Shown here piece after piece: positions 1 to 9,541 of a DNA stretch of 60,000 bases. The notes beneath the pieces were generated by a model, which had not been told where the DNA came from, did not search any database, and saw only the letters and a list, made by a program, of their open reading frames with translations. How positions within the stretch are numbered: position 1 is the first letter of the stretch; each line of letters opens with the position of its first letter. The stretch covers positions 1 to 60,000 of the forward strand of contig NZ_JAALXT010000006.1 of NCBI RefSeq assembly GCF_011634775.1. Reading direction: 5' to 3'. The position numbers were made by a program, and so were the translations under genes. This DNA is from Thalassoroseus pseudoceratinae (GTDB lineage Bacteria > Planctomycetota > Planctomycetia > Planctomycetales > Planctomycetaceae).

Positions 1-1047
1 GTGACCGCCGTCAACGACGCTCCTACAGCCGTCGACGATGCGTATTCGGTCGCTGAAGACGAAACACTTGGCATCCCAACTCTGGGCGTCCTCGCCAACG
101 ACTCAGACGTTGAGGGCGAAGAGATATCAGCTAGCTTGATCTCAGGGACGCATAACGGGACGCTGACTCTAAATGCTGACGGATCATTCACTTATACCCC
201 GGACCCAAACTTCAACGGAACCGACGGTTTCACGTATCTGGTCAATGACGGTACGAGTGATTCGAGTCCTGCAACCGTATCCATCGAAGTTGTCCCGGTG
301 AACGATGCGCCGACGGTCACTGGGGATGCATTTACACTCGCAGAAAATAGCGCGGATGGGACGTTCGTTGGTGATGTCGCAGCGAACGACGTCGATCAAG
401 AAGTTCTTAGCTTCACGATCATTGACGGAGACCCAAACGGTGCCTTTTCCATCAATGCGGAATCCGGTCGCATCATTGTGGCCAATGGAAGTCTGCTCGA
501 TTTCGAAACTCAGTCCGTTTACATACTCACGGTCCGCGCGACCGACGCGGCAGGCGACTTTGGCGAAGCGGTCATTTCCGTTACGCTGACCGATGTGGAC
601 GAATCGGGCCCGACTCCCGGTGAAACTCCTCAGGCGGTTCTTGTCGATGGAACCCTCGTAGTCACCGGGACGAACGACGACGATCAGTTGCTCGTCGATC
701 GGCAAGGTTGGCGTTTGATAGTTTACTCGGGTTCCAAACGCATTGGCACATTCGACCGGCGCGACGTTAATCGCATCGAAATGTATGGCTTCGACGGCAA
801 CGACATTCTTCGCATTGATGAGCGAATCAAGATCGAAGCTTACATCGACGGTGGCTCTGATAACGATCTATTATTCGGTGGCCGTGGCGATGACACAATC
901 ATCGGAGGAAGCGGATTCGACGTGTACTTCAGTGGGCGAGGTCAAGATGATGTGCAATCGGATGTCGAGAAGAACATCCGTCTCCGGAGCTTCAATTTAC
1001 TGTACCGTAACATTGGGACGATCTTTGATCAGCTTGATTGTCGATAA
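1..1047 (+). CDS. C-terminal part of a large cadherin-like/RTX-like surface protein (5' end outside window)
   Basis: The frame is open from the first base, so only the C-terminal ~348 residues of a larger secreted protein are visible. Residues ~1-100 form a bacterial Ig/cadherin-like tandem repeat, with VNDAPT linkers and the typical GSFTYTPDPNFNGTDGF signature. Residues ~105-200 resemble a cadherin repeat (AENSADGTFVG, FETQSVYILTVRATD). Residues ~255-310 contain RTX-like Asp/Gly turns (GFDGNDILRI, GGSDNDLLFGGRGDDTIIGG) that in such families bind calcium. The role is presumably cell-surface adhesion or matrix, which is inferred. The last ~30 residues lose the repeat character and overlap the 3' end of a minus-strand lipoprotein frame, so the natural C-terminus may have been altered by a rearrangement. 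The true start is not in the window. Confidence 0.75.
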   Translation: MTAVNDAPTAVDDAYSVAEDETLGIPTLGVLANDSDVEGEEISASLISGTHNGTLTLNADGSFTYTPDPNFNGTDGFTYLVNDGTSDSSPATVSIEVVPVNDAPTVTGDAFTLAENSADGTFVGDVAANDVDQEVLSFTIIDGDPNGAFSINAESGRIIVANGSLLDFETQSVYILTVRATDAAGDFGEAVISVTLTDVDESGPTPGETPQAVLVDGTLVVTGTNDDDQLLVDRQGWRLIVYSGSKRIGTFDRRDVNRIEMYGFDGNDILRIDERIKIEAYIDGGSDNDLLFGGRGDDTIIGGSGFDVYFSGRGQDDVQSDVEKNIRLRSFNLLYRNIGTIFDQLDCR

Positions 1048-1282
1048 AGACTGTGAGGACATGGGCGTTGCCGATTCGCTTCATTAAAATCCGCTCCATT
1101 GTTTTTCTCGAAACGAAATGCCAATCGGCAGCATGGATGATCGTACTCGGGCTCTTACCGTGGACCATGACCGAGGCGACTTCCGGCAGTTTGGAAACCC
1201 GATCGACCAACGGATCCGGCTTCGGTTCCGATGCGGATTCGGAACAGCCAACGAACAGGATGGCAAACAAAATTACATGCAT
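992..1282 (-). CDS. short lipoprotein, probably a truncated gene
   Basis: The 96-codon minus-strand frame begins MHVILFAILFVGCSES, a short hydrophobic signal followed by a lipobox cysteine, then an acidic linker and the segment IIHAADWHFVSRKTMER. I recall similar 'IIH..DWHFV' segments in planctomycete proteins of unknown function, but this could not be checked. The reading frame runs 56 bp into the end of the surface-protein gene on the other strand. Its last ~25 residues look like unrelated read-through, so I think the gene has lost its 3' part. The 5' end overlaps the putative start region of the plus-strand Toprim gene, so at least one of the two starts is not native. Product function is unknown. 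Confidence 0.4.
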   Translation of the reverse strand: MHVILFAILFVGCSESASEPKPDPLVDRVSKLPEVASVMVHGKSPSTIIHAADWHFVSRKTMERILMKRIGNAHVLTVFIDNQADQRSSQCYGTVN

Positions 1283-2185
1283 GGTCGGTTCAGCCTGTCG
1301 AAGTCTGAAGGAAACCGCAAGCAAGGCAAACCGGCCAGAATCCTGTTTGAGATCAATGCGACCAACTTGCTGAACGATCCGCCGCTCAAGCACGCCAGCA
1401 AGCCCGATTCGGTCTACAAAAACGACCACGCGAGTTACAGGGCGACTGTCGATTTGGTCGTGCGTGCAAGACTCACCGGTGAAATTCCAATGAACGCCAT
1501 CGGTGACGAAACAAGGCCGGTTATCAACTGGAAAGTCGACAACGAAATCGGGTCATTCGTCCGTCGGGAGCTCGACGGATTTCTGAAACGTTACTGGCGA
1601 GACGTAATGCAATCACAGCCGAATCACATTGAGATCGTCGGCGAGAAAAACACAGTTGCACCAATCCTTGAAAAAGTCGCGATGAAATATCGGCTTCCGC
1701 TGACAACCGGACGCGGATACTGCTCGCTTCCGCCACGATTCGAAATGGCGGAACGATTTCGCAAGAGTGGCAAGTCGAAACTTGTCTTACTTATCGTCAG
1801 CGACTTCGATCCTGATGGGGAAGAGATCGCACACTCGTTTGCAAGGTCAATGCGAGACGACTTCGGAATCGAGAGTATCCATCCGGTCAAAGTTGCACTC
1901 ACAGCCGAGCAAGCTGCGAAAAGAAACTTGCCTCCAAATAACGACGCCAAACGAAGTTCTCCGAACTACAAAAAGTTCTTCAAACGGCATCAGACCCCAA
2001 ACGCCTACGAACTCGAAGCATTGCAACCAACTGATCTTCAGCAGATTCTTGCAGATGCAATCGACGCTGTGATCGACACCGAAGCGTTCAATGAGGAACT
2101 GAGAGCCGAAGAAGCCGACGCGACTGAGTTGGCGAGGACTCGGCAGTTGGTTCACAGGGCGATCACCGCTTTGGACCTGGAATAA
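1277..2185 (+). CDS. Toprim-domain protein resembling the topoisomerase VI A-subunit/Spo11 Toprim
   Basis: From ATG 1277 the product is 302 aa. The frame is open further upstream, but that stretch lies opposite a lipoprotein signal-peptide sequence. The Toprim pattern is clear: VGEKNTV (acidic residue E123), TTGRGY (145-148 region), then SDFDPDGEEI (D176, D178). This is the E...GxG...DxDPxGxxI layout of the topoisomerase VI A/Spo11 Toprim, which binds Mg2+ at the DNA-cleavage site. Upstream, VRARLTGEIPMNAIGDETRP resembles a segment seen in phage/ICE proteins of this type, from family memory. I see no intact winged-helix domain with a catalytic tyrosine, so the protein is either N-terminally truncated or a stand-alone Toprim. 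It probably belongs to the same accessory block as the following phage-like genes. Start uncertain. Confidence 0.6.
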   Translation: MHGRFSLSKSEGNRKQGKPARILFEINATNLLNDPPLKHASKPDSVYKNDHASYRATVDLVVRARLTGEIPMNAIGDETRPVINWKVDNEIGSFVRRELDGFLKRYWRDVMQSQPNHIEIVGEKNTVAPILEKVAMKYRLPLTTGRGYCSLPPRFEMAERFRKSGKSKLVLLIVSDFDPDGEEIAHSFARSMRDDFGIESIHPVKVALTAEQAAKRNLPPNNDAKRSSPNYKKFFKRHQTPNAYELEALQPTDLQQILADAIDAVIDTEAFNEELRAEEADATELARTRQLVHRAITALDLE

Positions 2186-2365
2186 ACCACTAGCGACTTT
2201 GGTGACAACGGGAAAAGTCACGCCGAACGCGAACGGCGAGCACGTGCGGAAGCCGAAGCCGCACGACACGAAGATCCCGAATGGCGACTTCGCAATTTGA
2301 CCCAACGATTGGAGCGGATCGAAGCCGAAAACGCCGAATTGAAGGCGAAGCTCAAAGGCCAATAA
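2186..2365 (+). other. in-frame coiled-coil extension after the Toprim stop codon
   Basis: After the TAA at 2183-2185 the same frame stays open for 59 codons, to the TAA at 2363. The peptide is strongly charged and heptad-like (HAERERRARAEAEAARHED, then LTQRLERIEAENAELKAKL), which is a coiled coil and not random sequence. No ATG or GTG lies in this frame, and the only in-frame alternative start is a TTG at 2297. It could be the original C-terminus of the Toprim protein cut off by a nonsense mutation, the decayed end of another gene, or a read-through product. Confidence 0.4.
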
Positions 2366-2412
2366 ACACTCGGTAGATCACCCGGAACATTCATTTTCCA
2401 GGACGGTTGATA

Positions 2413-2958
2413 ATGAAACCAAAACGAAGACGCCAAAGAATGAAAACCGAGGAACGCCGGGTGCAGGTTTCTCGGATGTATGCCGAAGGCAAAACGCAGG
2501 CGGAAATCGCCGAGGCCGTCGGTGTCAGCCAATTGCAAGTCTGCCACGATTTGAAGATGGTTCGCCGCCATTGGCGTGAGTCCGCCATCCGCGATTTCGA
2601 CGCCCTGCGTGATGAGCAGCTCGCCAAGATTGACGAAGCCGAACGCCGGGCCTGGGAAGTGTTCGAACGGTCGTGTGAGGATGCGGTGAAGACTCGGCGA
2701 GAGGTCGGCGAGAACGGCGAGTTCGGAACCGGCTACATGGAGCGGGTTGGTCAAACTGGCGACGTGCGATCACTCGACCTCGTGCTGAAATGCGTCGAAC
2801 GTCGGTGCAAGCTGCTGGGTTTGGACGCTCCGCAAAAGGTTGTGGAGACCGACGCGGCTGGCAACGACTTATCTGCGGAAGAGCGTCGCGAGCGGGCTCG
2901 GCAAATGCTGATTCGGCATGGATATCGACCGGGCAACATCCCGCCGAGTCAGAATTGA
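2413..2958 (+). CDS. phage-type HTH protein, possibly terminase small subunit-like
   Basis: This 181-aa product starts at ATG 2413, with AGGACGG ~7 bases upstream; a TTG two codons earlier is less likely. Residues ~17-45 (MYAEGKTQAEIAEAVGVSQLQVCHDL) form a helix-turn-helix of the kind found in phage terminase small subunits and homeodomain-like transposition proteins. The middle is rich in charged helices (LAKIDEAERRAWEVFERS), and the C-terminus is a short basic/proline tail (RHGYRPGNIPPSQN). It lies 454 bp after the Toprim frame ends at 1277-2185 and 123 bp before the recombinase, so it is likely cargo or a packaging remnant of the same integrated element. No terminase large subunit or other phage structural gene is visible. 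Function beyond DNA binding is inferred. Confidence 0.55.
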   Translation: MKPKRRRQRMKTEERRVQVSRMYAEGKTQAEIAEAVGVSQLQVCHDLKMVRRHWRESAIRDFDALRDEQLAKIDEAERRAWEVFERSCEDAVKTRREVGENGEFGTGYMERVGQTGDVRSLDLVLKCVERRCKLLGLDAPQKVVETDAAGNDLSAEERRERARQMLIRHGYRPGNIPPSQN

Positions 2959-3081
2959 ACAAACCCGGGTTGCCAAACACCGGGGGTCATGTACTCTGTC
3001 ATCATCCTAAGCCGATGGCCGCCGGAAGCGGACCGCTAGCCGCCAAGGCGGCCTCGGCAATCCTAGCGGAAGGATCAACAA

Positions 3082-4645
<1,564 letters not shown>

Positions 4646-4680
4646 GGTGGGTTGTTTCGGGCTATCCCGATGTGCTCGGA

Positions 4681-4709
4681 ATCATAGGGTCTTCGGAGCC
4701 TGCCTGCAA
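4681..4709 (-). promoter_or_regulatory. sigma70-type promoter of tRNA-Thr
   Basis: On the minus strand TTGCAG and TATGAT are separated by 17 bases. The -10 box lies ~36 bases before the tRNA 5' end, a normal leader length for RNase P processing. Confidence 0.55.
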
Positions 4710-4820
4710 GCGGATTTTCCATCTCGGACACGAAGTTCAGCGTTGAAGCATTCTTTTCCGGAATTGCATGGGCTAGAATGGATGGTTTGGGTATCGCATC
4801 TGAAGGGTTTGTGCTGGCTT

Positions 4821-6725
4821 ATGGCTCGTATTCAGCAACTTGATCCGCATGTCGTCAACAAGATTGCCGCCGGGGAGGTTATTGAGCGTCCGGCGTCGGT
4901 TGTGAAGGAACTGCTGGAAAACAGTTTGGATGCACTCGCCACACGGATTGAGGTCGATATCCAAGCGGGTGGAGCCGATTTGATCCGGGTGGCCGACGAT
5001 GGTGAGGGAATCCATCCGGACGACTTTGGACTGGCGTTCGCCTCTCACGCGACGAGCAAAATTGGCTCGGCTGAAGATTTGGAGCGTGTGCGGACGATGG
5101 GTTTTCGTGGGGAAGCGATTGCCTCGATTGCAGCGGTCTCGAAGTTCCGCCTCCGCAGTCGGATTCCCGATGAAGACGTTGGCCAGGAAATTGAAGTCAA
5201 CGGCGGGCGGGCGGGAGCGGTCTCGCCATGTGGGTGTCCGCCGGGAACGGTGGTCGAAGTTCGCCAGTTGTTCTTCAACACGCCGGCTCGACGTAAGTTC
5301 ATGAAAACAACGGCCACGGAATTCGGCCACATCAGCGAACAGTTCACGCGGGTGGCGATCGCGAATCCACGACTGCATGCGATCTTAAGACACAATGACA
5401 AAACGGTTTACGAACTTCCCCCGACGGATCGTTTGATTGATCGACTCGAGCTTTTCTTCGGCAAAAGCACTGCGGAACAGCTCATTTGGGTGGAATCGGA
5501 GACGGCTGCCGGTCGGCTTTGGGGTTATGTCGGGCATCCCAGCCAAAGCAAGGGCTCGCGGAAGGGGCAGTATCTGTTTCTCAACGGACGCTGGATTCAG
5601 GACCGTTCGCTGCAACATGCGTTGGGCGAGGCATATCGCGGACTGTTGATGGTCGGACGATATCCCTTGGCATTTCTGTTTTTGGAAGTGCCTCCGGAAG
5701 TGGTCGATGTGAACGTGCATCCGACGAAATCGGAAGTCCGTTTTAGCGATTCGCAACAGCAGTATCGACAACTCCTTTCGACGTTACGGACGAAGTTCCT
5801 GGGGATGGATCTCGATTCCAAGATGCATCTGCCGGGCGGTCGCGGGCAGAACTCAGCCGCGAAATTGGACACCCCTCCCCCGCCCGATCCGCAGCGTCAA
5901 TTCGCGATGGAGACCGAACTCACCGAATGGGCAAAGGGGGCATTGGCGACTCAGATCGAGAACCACAGCCAGACATCCACGGATGCGGAGCAGGAAACCG
6001 GAGCCGTTCGACCGGAAATGGGGCAGACATCCGTTGCGACCTTTCCGTCATCGACGGAAGCCGCACCGCAGGGTTATCAATCCGCACCTCACGCTTCCCA
6101 GCTTTCTCCGCAAGTTGAACCAGAAAACGCCGAGCTACCGCCTGTGCCACGTCGGCAGCGTGTGATGCAGGTGCTCGACTGCTACTTGGTTGTAGAGTCC
6201 GACGCGGGATTGATGGTCATCGATCAACACGCCCTCCATGAACGAGTCATGTATGAAACGCTGCGAAAACGTGTTCTCGATGGAGCGGTGGAATCGCAGA
6301 AATTGCTAGTGCCACAGCCGATCGAACTCAGCCCGCGTGAGGCGGCGTTGGTGATCGACAACGAGGAACTTCTCACGCAACTCGGGTTTGGCGTGCAGGA
6401 GTTTGGCAAGAGCACTGTGCTTCTGACGGCTTACCCTGCGATGCTCTCGCGGACTGAACCGGGGCGATTGCTGCGGGACATTGCCGATCAACTTGATGGG
6501 GCGGGGAAAGCCCCCACACGGCGGGACATCCTCGACAGCTTGCTCCATATGATGTCGTGCAAGGCGGCGATTAAAGCCGGTCAACGGTTGAAGCCGGAAG
6601 AAATGGAAAGCTTGCTTGCACAGCGACACCTGATCGACGACGCCCACCACTGCCCTCATGGTCGCCCGACGGCATTAATTCTCACCCGTGACGAACTCGA
6701 CCGCCAATTTGGTCGGCTGGGGTAA
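4821..6725 (+). CDS. mutL: DNA mismatch repair protein MutL (endonuclease type)
   Basis: The 634-aa protein starts at ATG 4821, where the conserved MutL N-terminus (IQQLDPHVVNKIAAGEVIERP) begins. A longer open frame upstream overlaps the tRNA and its promoter and is not credible. GHKL ATPase motifs are present: ELLENSLDA with N34, DDGEGI (59-64), HATSK (76-80), GFRGEA (94-99). A proline/glutamine-rich linker spans ~355-450. The C-terminal domain carries DQHALHERVMYE (468-479), matching the DQHAx2Ex4E nuclease motif, then SCKAAIKA and CPHGRP (611-616), all zinc/endonuclease-site motifs. This MutL should therefore nick DNA itself, as in bacteria without MutH. It is monocistronic here, with no mutS nearby. 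Confidence 0.97.
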   Translation: MARIQQLDPHVVNKIAAGEVIERPASVVKELLENSLDALATRIEVDIQAGGADLIRVADDGEGIHPDDFGLAFASHATSKIGSAEDLERVRTMGFRGEAIASIAAVSKFRLRSRIPDEDVGQEIEVNGGRAGAVSPCGCPPGTVVEVRQLFFNTPARRKFMKTTATEFGHISEQFTRVAIANPRLHAILRHNDKTVYELPPTDRLIDRLELFFGKSTAEQLIWVESETAAGRLWGYVGHPSQSKGSRKGQYLFLNGRWIQDRSLQHALGEAYRGLLMVGRYPLAFLFLEVPPEVVDVNVHPTKSEVRFSDSQQQYRQLLSTLRTKFLGMDLDSKMHLPGGRGQNSAAKLDTPPPPDPQRQFAMETELTEWAKGALATQIENHSQTSTDAEQETGAVRPEMGQTSVATFPSSTEAAPQGYQSAPHASQLSPQVEPENAELPPVPRRQRVMQVLDCYLVVESDAGLMVIDQHALHERVMYETLRKRVLDGAVESQKLLVPQPIELSPREAALVIDNEELLTQLGFGVQEFGKSTVLLTAYPAMLSRTEPGRLLRDIADQLDGAGKAPTRRDILDSLLHMMSCKAAIKAGQRLKPEEMESLLAQRHLIDDAHHCPHGRPTALILTRDELDRQFGRLG

Positions 6726-6801
6726 CGGCGAAGACTCAGATTTTTGAATCCAAGCCCCGCTTCCCGACTGCTCATCGACAATAGAGCGTAACGTAAAAAG
6801 C

Positions 6802-6843
6802 GAATGCCGCCCGAAGTCTTAATGACGACTCAGGGCGGCATTC
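6802..6843. terminator. inverted repeat, probable bidirectional terminator
   Basis: A perfect 11-bp stem GAATGCCGCCC/GGGCGGCATTC encloses a 20-base loop. On the minus strand it is followed by a five-T run, so it fits the end of the lipoprotein gene above 6984. It may also end mutL. Confidence 0.55.
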
Positions 6844-6983
6844 TAGCGAAATCGTTTACGTGTTCGCTTCTTGGGAAAGACGATCACATCGGTTTGATGT
6901 GTAGTGACTAGGACTGCGTTTTCTAGAACAACAGTTCCTGGCCACTACCCCAAATCTATCTGCGACCGAAAACTCTAAAGACC

Positions 6984-7190
6984 TTAATCGGCCGGCTTGA
7001 CATCAGGATTTTCATCGACGGTTGTCGGCTCGTCTGCGGGTTCCGATTCACCGTGGGCAGTCTCGCCATCAGCAGGTGTTTCTTCTGATTGACTTGGGGC
7101 TTGGGAATTTTCAGCTTCTGAGTCGCCGCATCCAGAGAACCCGACAAGTGAGAACGTGAACAGTGCTGCCAATAGAGTGCGGAATAGCAT
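6984..7190 (-). CDS. small acidic lipoprotein
   Basis: The 68-aa product starts at ATG 7190, with GGAG nine bases upstream; an in-frame TTG at 7205 would place the SD inside the coding region. The N-terminus MLFRTLLAALFTFSLVGFSGC is a signal peptide ending in a lipobox (FSGC). The remaining ~45 residues are rich in Glu, Asp, Ser and Pro with no fold I recognise (e.g. SEETPADGETAHGESEPAD). Short acidic lipoproteins of this kind are common in planctomycetes, and their roles are largely unknown. The gene stands alone between two inverted-repeat terminators. Confidence 0.7.
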   Translation of the reverse strand: MLFRTLLAALFTFSLVGFSGCGDSEAENSQAPSQSEETPADGETAHGESEPADEPTTVDENPDVKPAD

Positions 7191-7397
7191 GAAATCAATC
7201 TCCAATTCAAGAGTTTATCTTACCTGAACCAAACACCGTGACTACTCGTCACGACAACTGTCATTCCCTAGTATCTTCGGACCGAAACTAGCAATAGAAC
7301 TATGTCTAACAAGGTGTCTTTCGATTCGATTTGAATTGCCTAAGAATTTGGCCTATCCATTCAGTCGCTAAGACACGAGAGCACTAGCAAACTGCAT

Positions 7398-7475
7398 AAA
7401 AAAGCCATCGTTCGTCGCAGCTTCCTGGCCACCGCGAGGCGGGTCGACCAAGTTGCTGCAACAGAAAACGATGGC
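7398..7475 (-). terminator. long hairpin terminator of the DUF11 gene
   Basis: The outer stem GCCATCGTT/AACGATGGC (9 bp) and inner stem GCAGC/GCTGC pair around a ~33-base loop. On the minus strand the stem is followed by six T. It sits ~30 bases past the stop of the 7504-9135 gene. The rest of the 7191-7503 gap holds nothing I can identify. Confidence 0.65.
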
Positions 7476-7503
7476 GTAGTCGCTCTAAAGATCAACCGAC
7501 GAA

Positions 7504-9135
7504 TTACTCAGCGGACTTTTTGTTGCCAGCATTGTAGGTAGTCGTCACTTCTTCAGCGTTCACAGTGTTTTCCAAACCGTCACTATCGAGAGTCGCTTCA
7601 ACGATATGCTCGCCACCTTTCGAGGTATTGACAGTGATCATCCATTCGACCGTATCGCCAGCTTCAAGTTTGTCAACCGCACCCAAAGTCACGTCTTGGC
7701 CTTTGGATTTGACATCGGTAGGACCATCAGAAGATTTGTAGCTCATTCCTTCTGGCAGTGCGAGTTTCACCTGCACGTCTTCGTCCGGATATTCGCCTTG
7801 GTTTTTCACGCGGACTCGGTAAGTCACAGTGTCACCAGCTGGGATCACATCATCAGTATCGACGACTGAAAGTCGCAAGCTCGTGATTTTCACCACGCGG
7901 CTCGTCAAGTTGCTTGATGCTTTTGCAACGGTCTTCTGTTCATCTTCATCGCGAGCACAGTAAGAAACAGCGTTCGCTTTCAAACCGATGTCACCTTCGG
8001 AATCGGAATCCAATGTGACAGTCACAGTTTTTTCTTTGCCAGCTTCAATGTCACCGAGTTCATATCGGTAAGATTTTCCACCTTCGCGAGCGTCACCATT
8101 TCCGGTGCTCGAGAACTTCGCGTCTCCGTCCGACGACAGAGTCAAGTACGAGTTCAATGCAGTCGTTTCCGAGGTGTTCTTGACAGTGACTTCAAAGTCG
8201 CCACCTTGACCAGCTTTGATCATTCGCGGTCCAGCGATATCAACATTGAGTTCGGGTGCAACGACTGTTGTCGTAACCGACTCAGATTGATTCGTTTCAC
8301 CATTGCGTTGTTTTACAGTCGCGCGGCCACTGTAATCACCAGCTTTCATCGAGTGCACGGACGCGACATACGTCTGCGATTCACCAGCACCAAGCTCTTC
8401 AACTCGGAACTGAAGCGATTTCTTGCCACTCTCCGTCATGATGCCTTCTGGCAGTTCGTCTGTGATAACGAAATCTTTGGCAGTACCGGTTCCGGTGTTC
8501 TTCAGTTCGTATCGGTATTCGAAGAGTTCGCAGACACCGACCTGTTCAGGTCCTGATTTCGCGATTTTCACCTTAGGATTGGTGACATTAACCGCTAGGC
8601 AAACCGTTTCCTGATACCGAACTGCGAAGCAGTGCTCGACGGTCCCGGTTTTCGTAGCGACGGCGTTAACCATCAACTCACGGGATTTGCCAGGGGCGAG
8701 TTTGCCAAGATTCCAAGTTCGGCTTTTGCTATCCGAATTCGAATTCTTAGCCGCCTTGGGCTTGGAGCTTTCCACGTCGACCGACTTTCCGTCGACTTGG
8801 ATCAGACGCACGTTCGTCAGCGTGACGTTGTCAGACACGTTCTTCAGGCGAGCACGATAAACGTACTTTTGCCCAGAGCGGACAGCGTCTGGAACTGCCA
8901 CGGTCATTTCGAGCAATTCGCCGCCGGCCGGAATGGCAACCGTGGTGCCCTCACTCAGGGAAACATCAACCGTTCCCAATTTGTTGTTGCTTTTGATGTC
9001 AGATTTGTTGTTGTCTGACTTCTCTTTCTTCGTGTTATTGGCCTTATCAGATTTCGCATTCTTTTCCTGGCCAAAACTTGATAATGGGCATAATAGAGCA
9101 ACGCCCAGGGCTAATGTGGTCAGTGGTCGCGTCAT
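7504..9135 (-). CDS. secreted DUF11-repeat protein
   Basis: The 543-aa product starts best at ATG 9135, with AAGGA eight bases upstream; an ATG three codons earlier has no spacing to an SD. A signal peptide (MTRPLTTLALGVALLCPLSSFGQ) precedes a Lys/Asn/Ser-rich linker to ~residue 55. Several Ig-like DUF11-type repeats follow, each with the 'YRYELKNTGTGTAKDFVITDELP' type of pattern: ~70-165, 190-280, 290-390 and 410-510. A few cysteines are clustered (EHCFAVRYQETVCLAV, GVCELFEYRY). DUF11 repeats also build the cysteine-rich outer-envelope protein OmcB of chlamydiae, which belong to the same superphylum, so a cell-envelope structural role is plausible but inferred. No membrane anchor is seen at the C-terminus. 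Confidence 0.75.
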   Translation of the reverse strand: MTRPLTTLALGVALLCPLSSFGQEKNAKSDKANNTKKEKSDNNKSDIKSNNKLGTVDVSLSEGTTVAIPAGGELLEMTVAVPDAVRSGQKYVYRARLKNVSDNVTLTNVRLIQVDGKSVDVESSKPKAAKNSNSDSKSRTWNLGKLAPGKSRELMVNAVATKTGTVEHCFAVRYQETVCLAVNVTNPKVKIAKSGPEQVGVCELFEYRYELKNTGTGTAKDFVITDELPEGIMTESGKKSLQFRVEELGAGESQTYVASVHSMKAGDYSGRATVKQRNGETNQSESVTTTVVAPELNVDIAGPRMIKAGQGGDFEVTVKNTSETTALNSYLTLSSDGDAKFSSTGNGDAREGGKSYRYELGDIEAGKEKTVTVTLDSDSEGDIGLKANAVSYCARDEDEQKTVAKASSNLTSRVVKITSLRLSVVDTDDVIPAGDTVTYRVRVKNQGEYPDEDVQVKLALPEGMSYKSSDGPTDVKSKGQDVTLGAVDKLEAGDTVEWMITVNTSKGGEHIVEATLDSDGLENTVNAEEVTTTYNAGNKKSAE

Positions 9136-9541
9136 GATCTCCATCCTTCTTCGCGTTCAAACTTCATAGGCCGGCTCACCTTGACCGACTTCATCAATTT
9201 CTTGCACGACAGTGTTATGCAACGGTTGTGCCTATTGTTTCGATAGTGGGATTTTTCTCGAAATCAGCTGAAGTCTGTGGTGATTCAAACCGAAACCGCG
9301 ATTTTCGTACACGGCCCTATGAGCGTTTTGCGGCCAGACTGGTAGACAAGCCATCAACCTTGCTCACGAATTTTTTCGCTAGGACTTCGCATGTGGTCTC
9401 TCGACAGCGGCGACATTCCGTCATAGGGGTTGATCTCGCCCCGCTCATGCCCGCTATTTGGCACGACGCAAATCTCGGGTTTCCCTGTTCAGGGACTTTG
9501 GGTACAACACGGCGGTCAGATCGTTGTGGGATGGAGCCTAC
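9136..9541. other. divergent intergenic region
   Basis: This 406-bp gap separates the start of the minus-strand DUF11 gene from the plus-strand glycosyltransferase. It must hold both promoters, but I could not pick convincing boxes. The short open frames inside have no recognisable product or SD. Confidence 0.4.
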
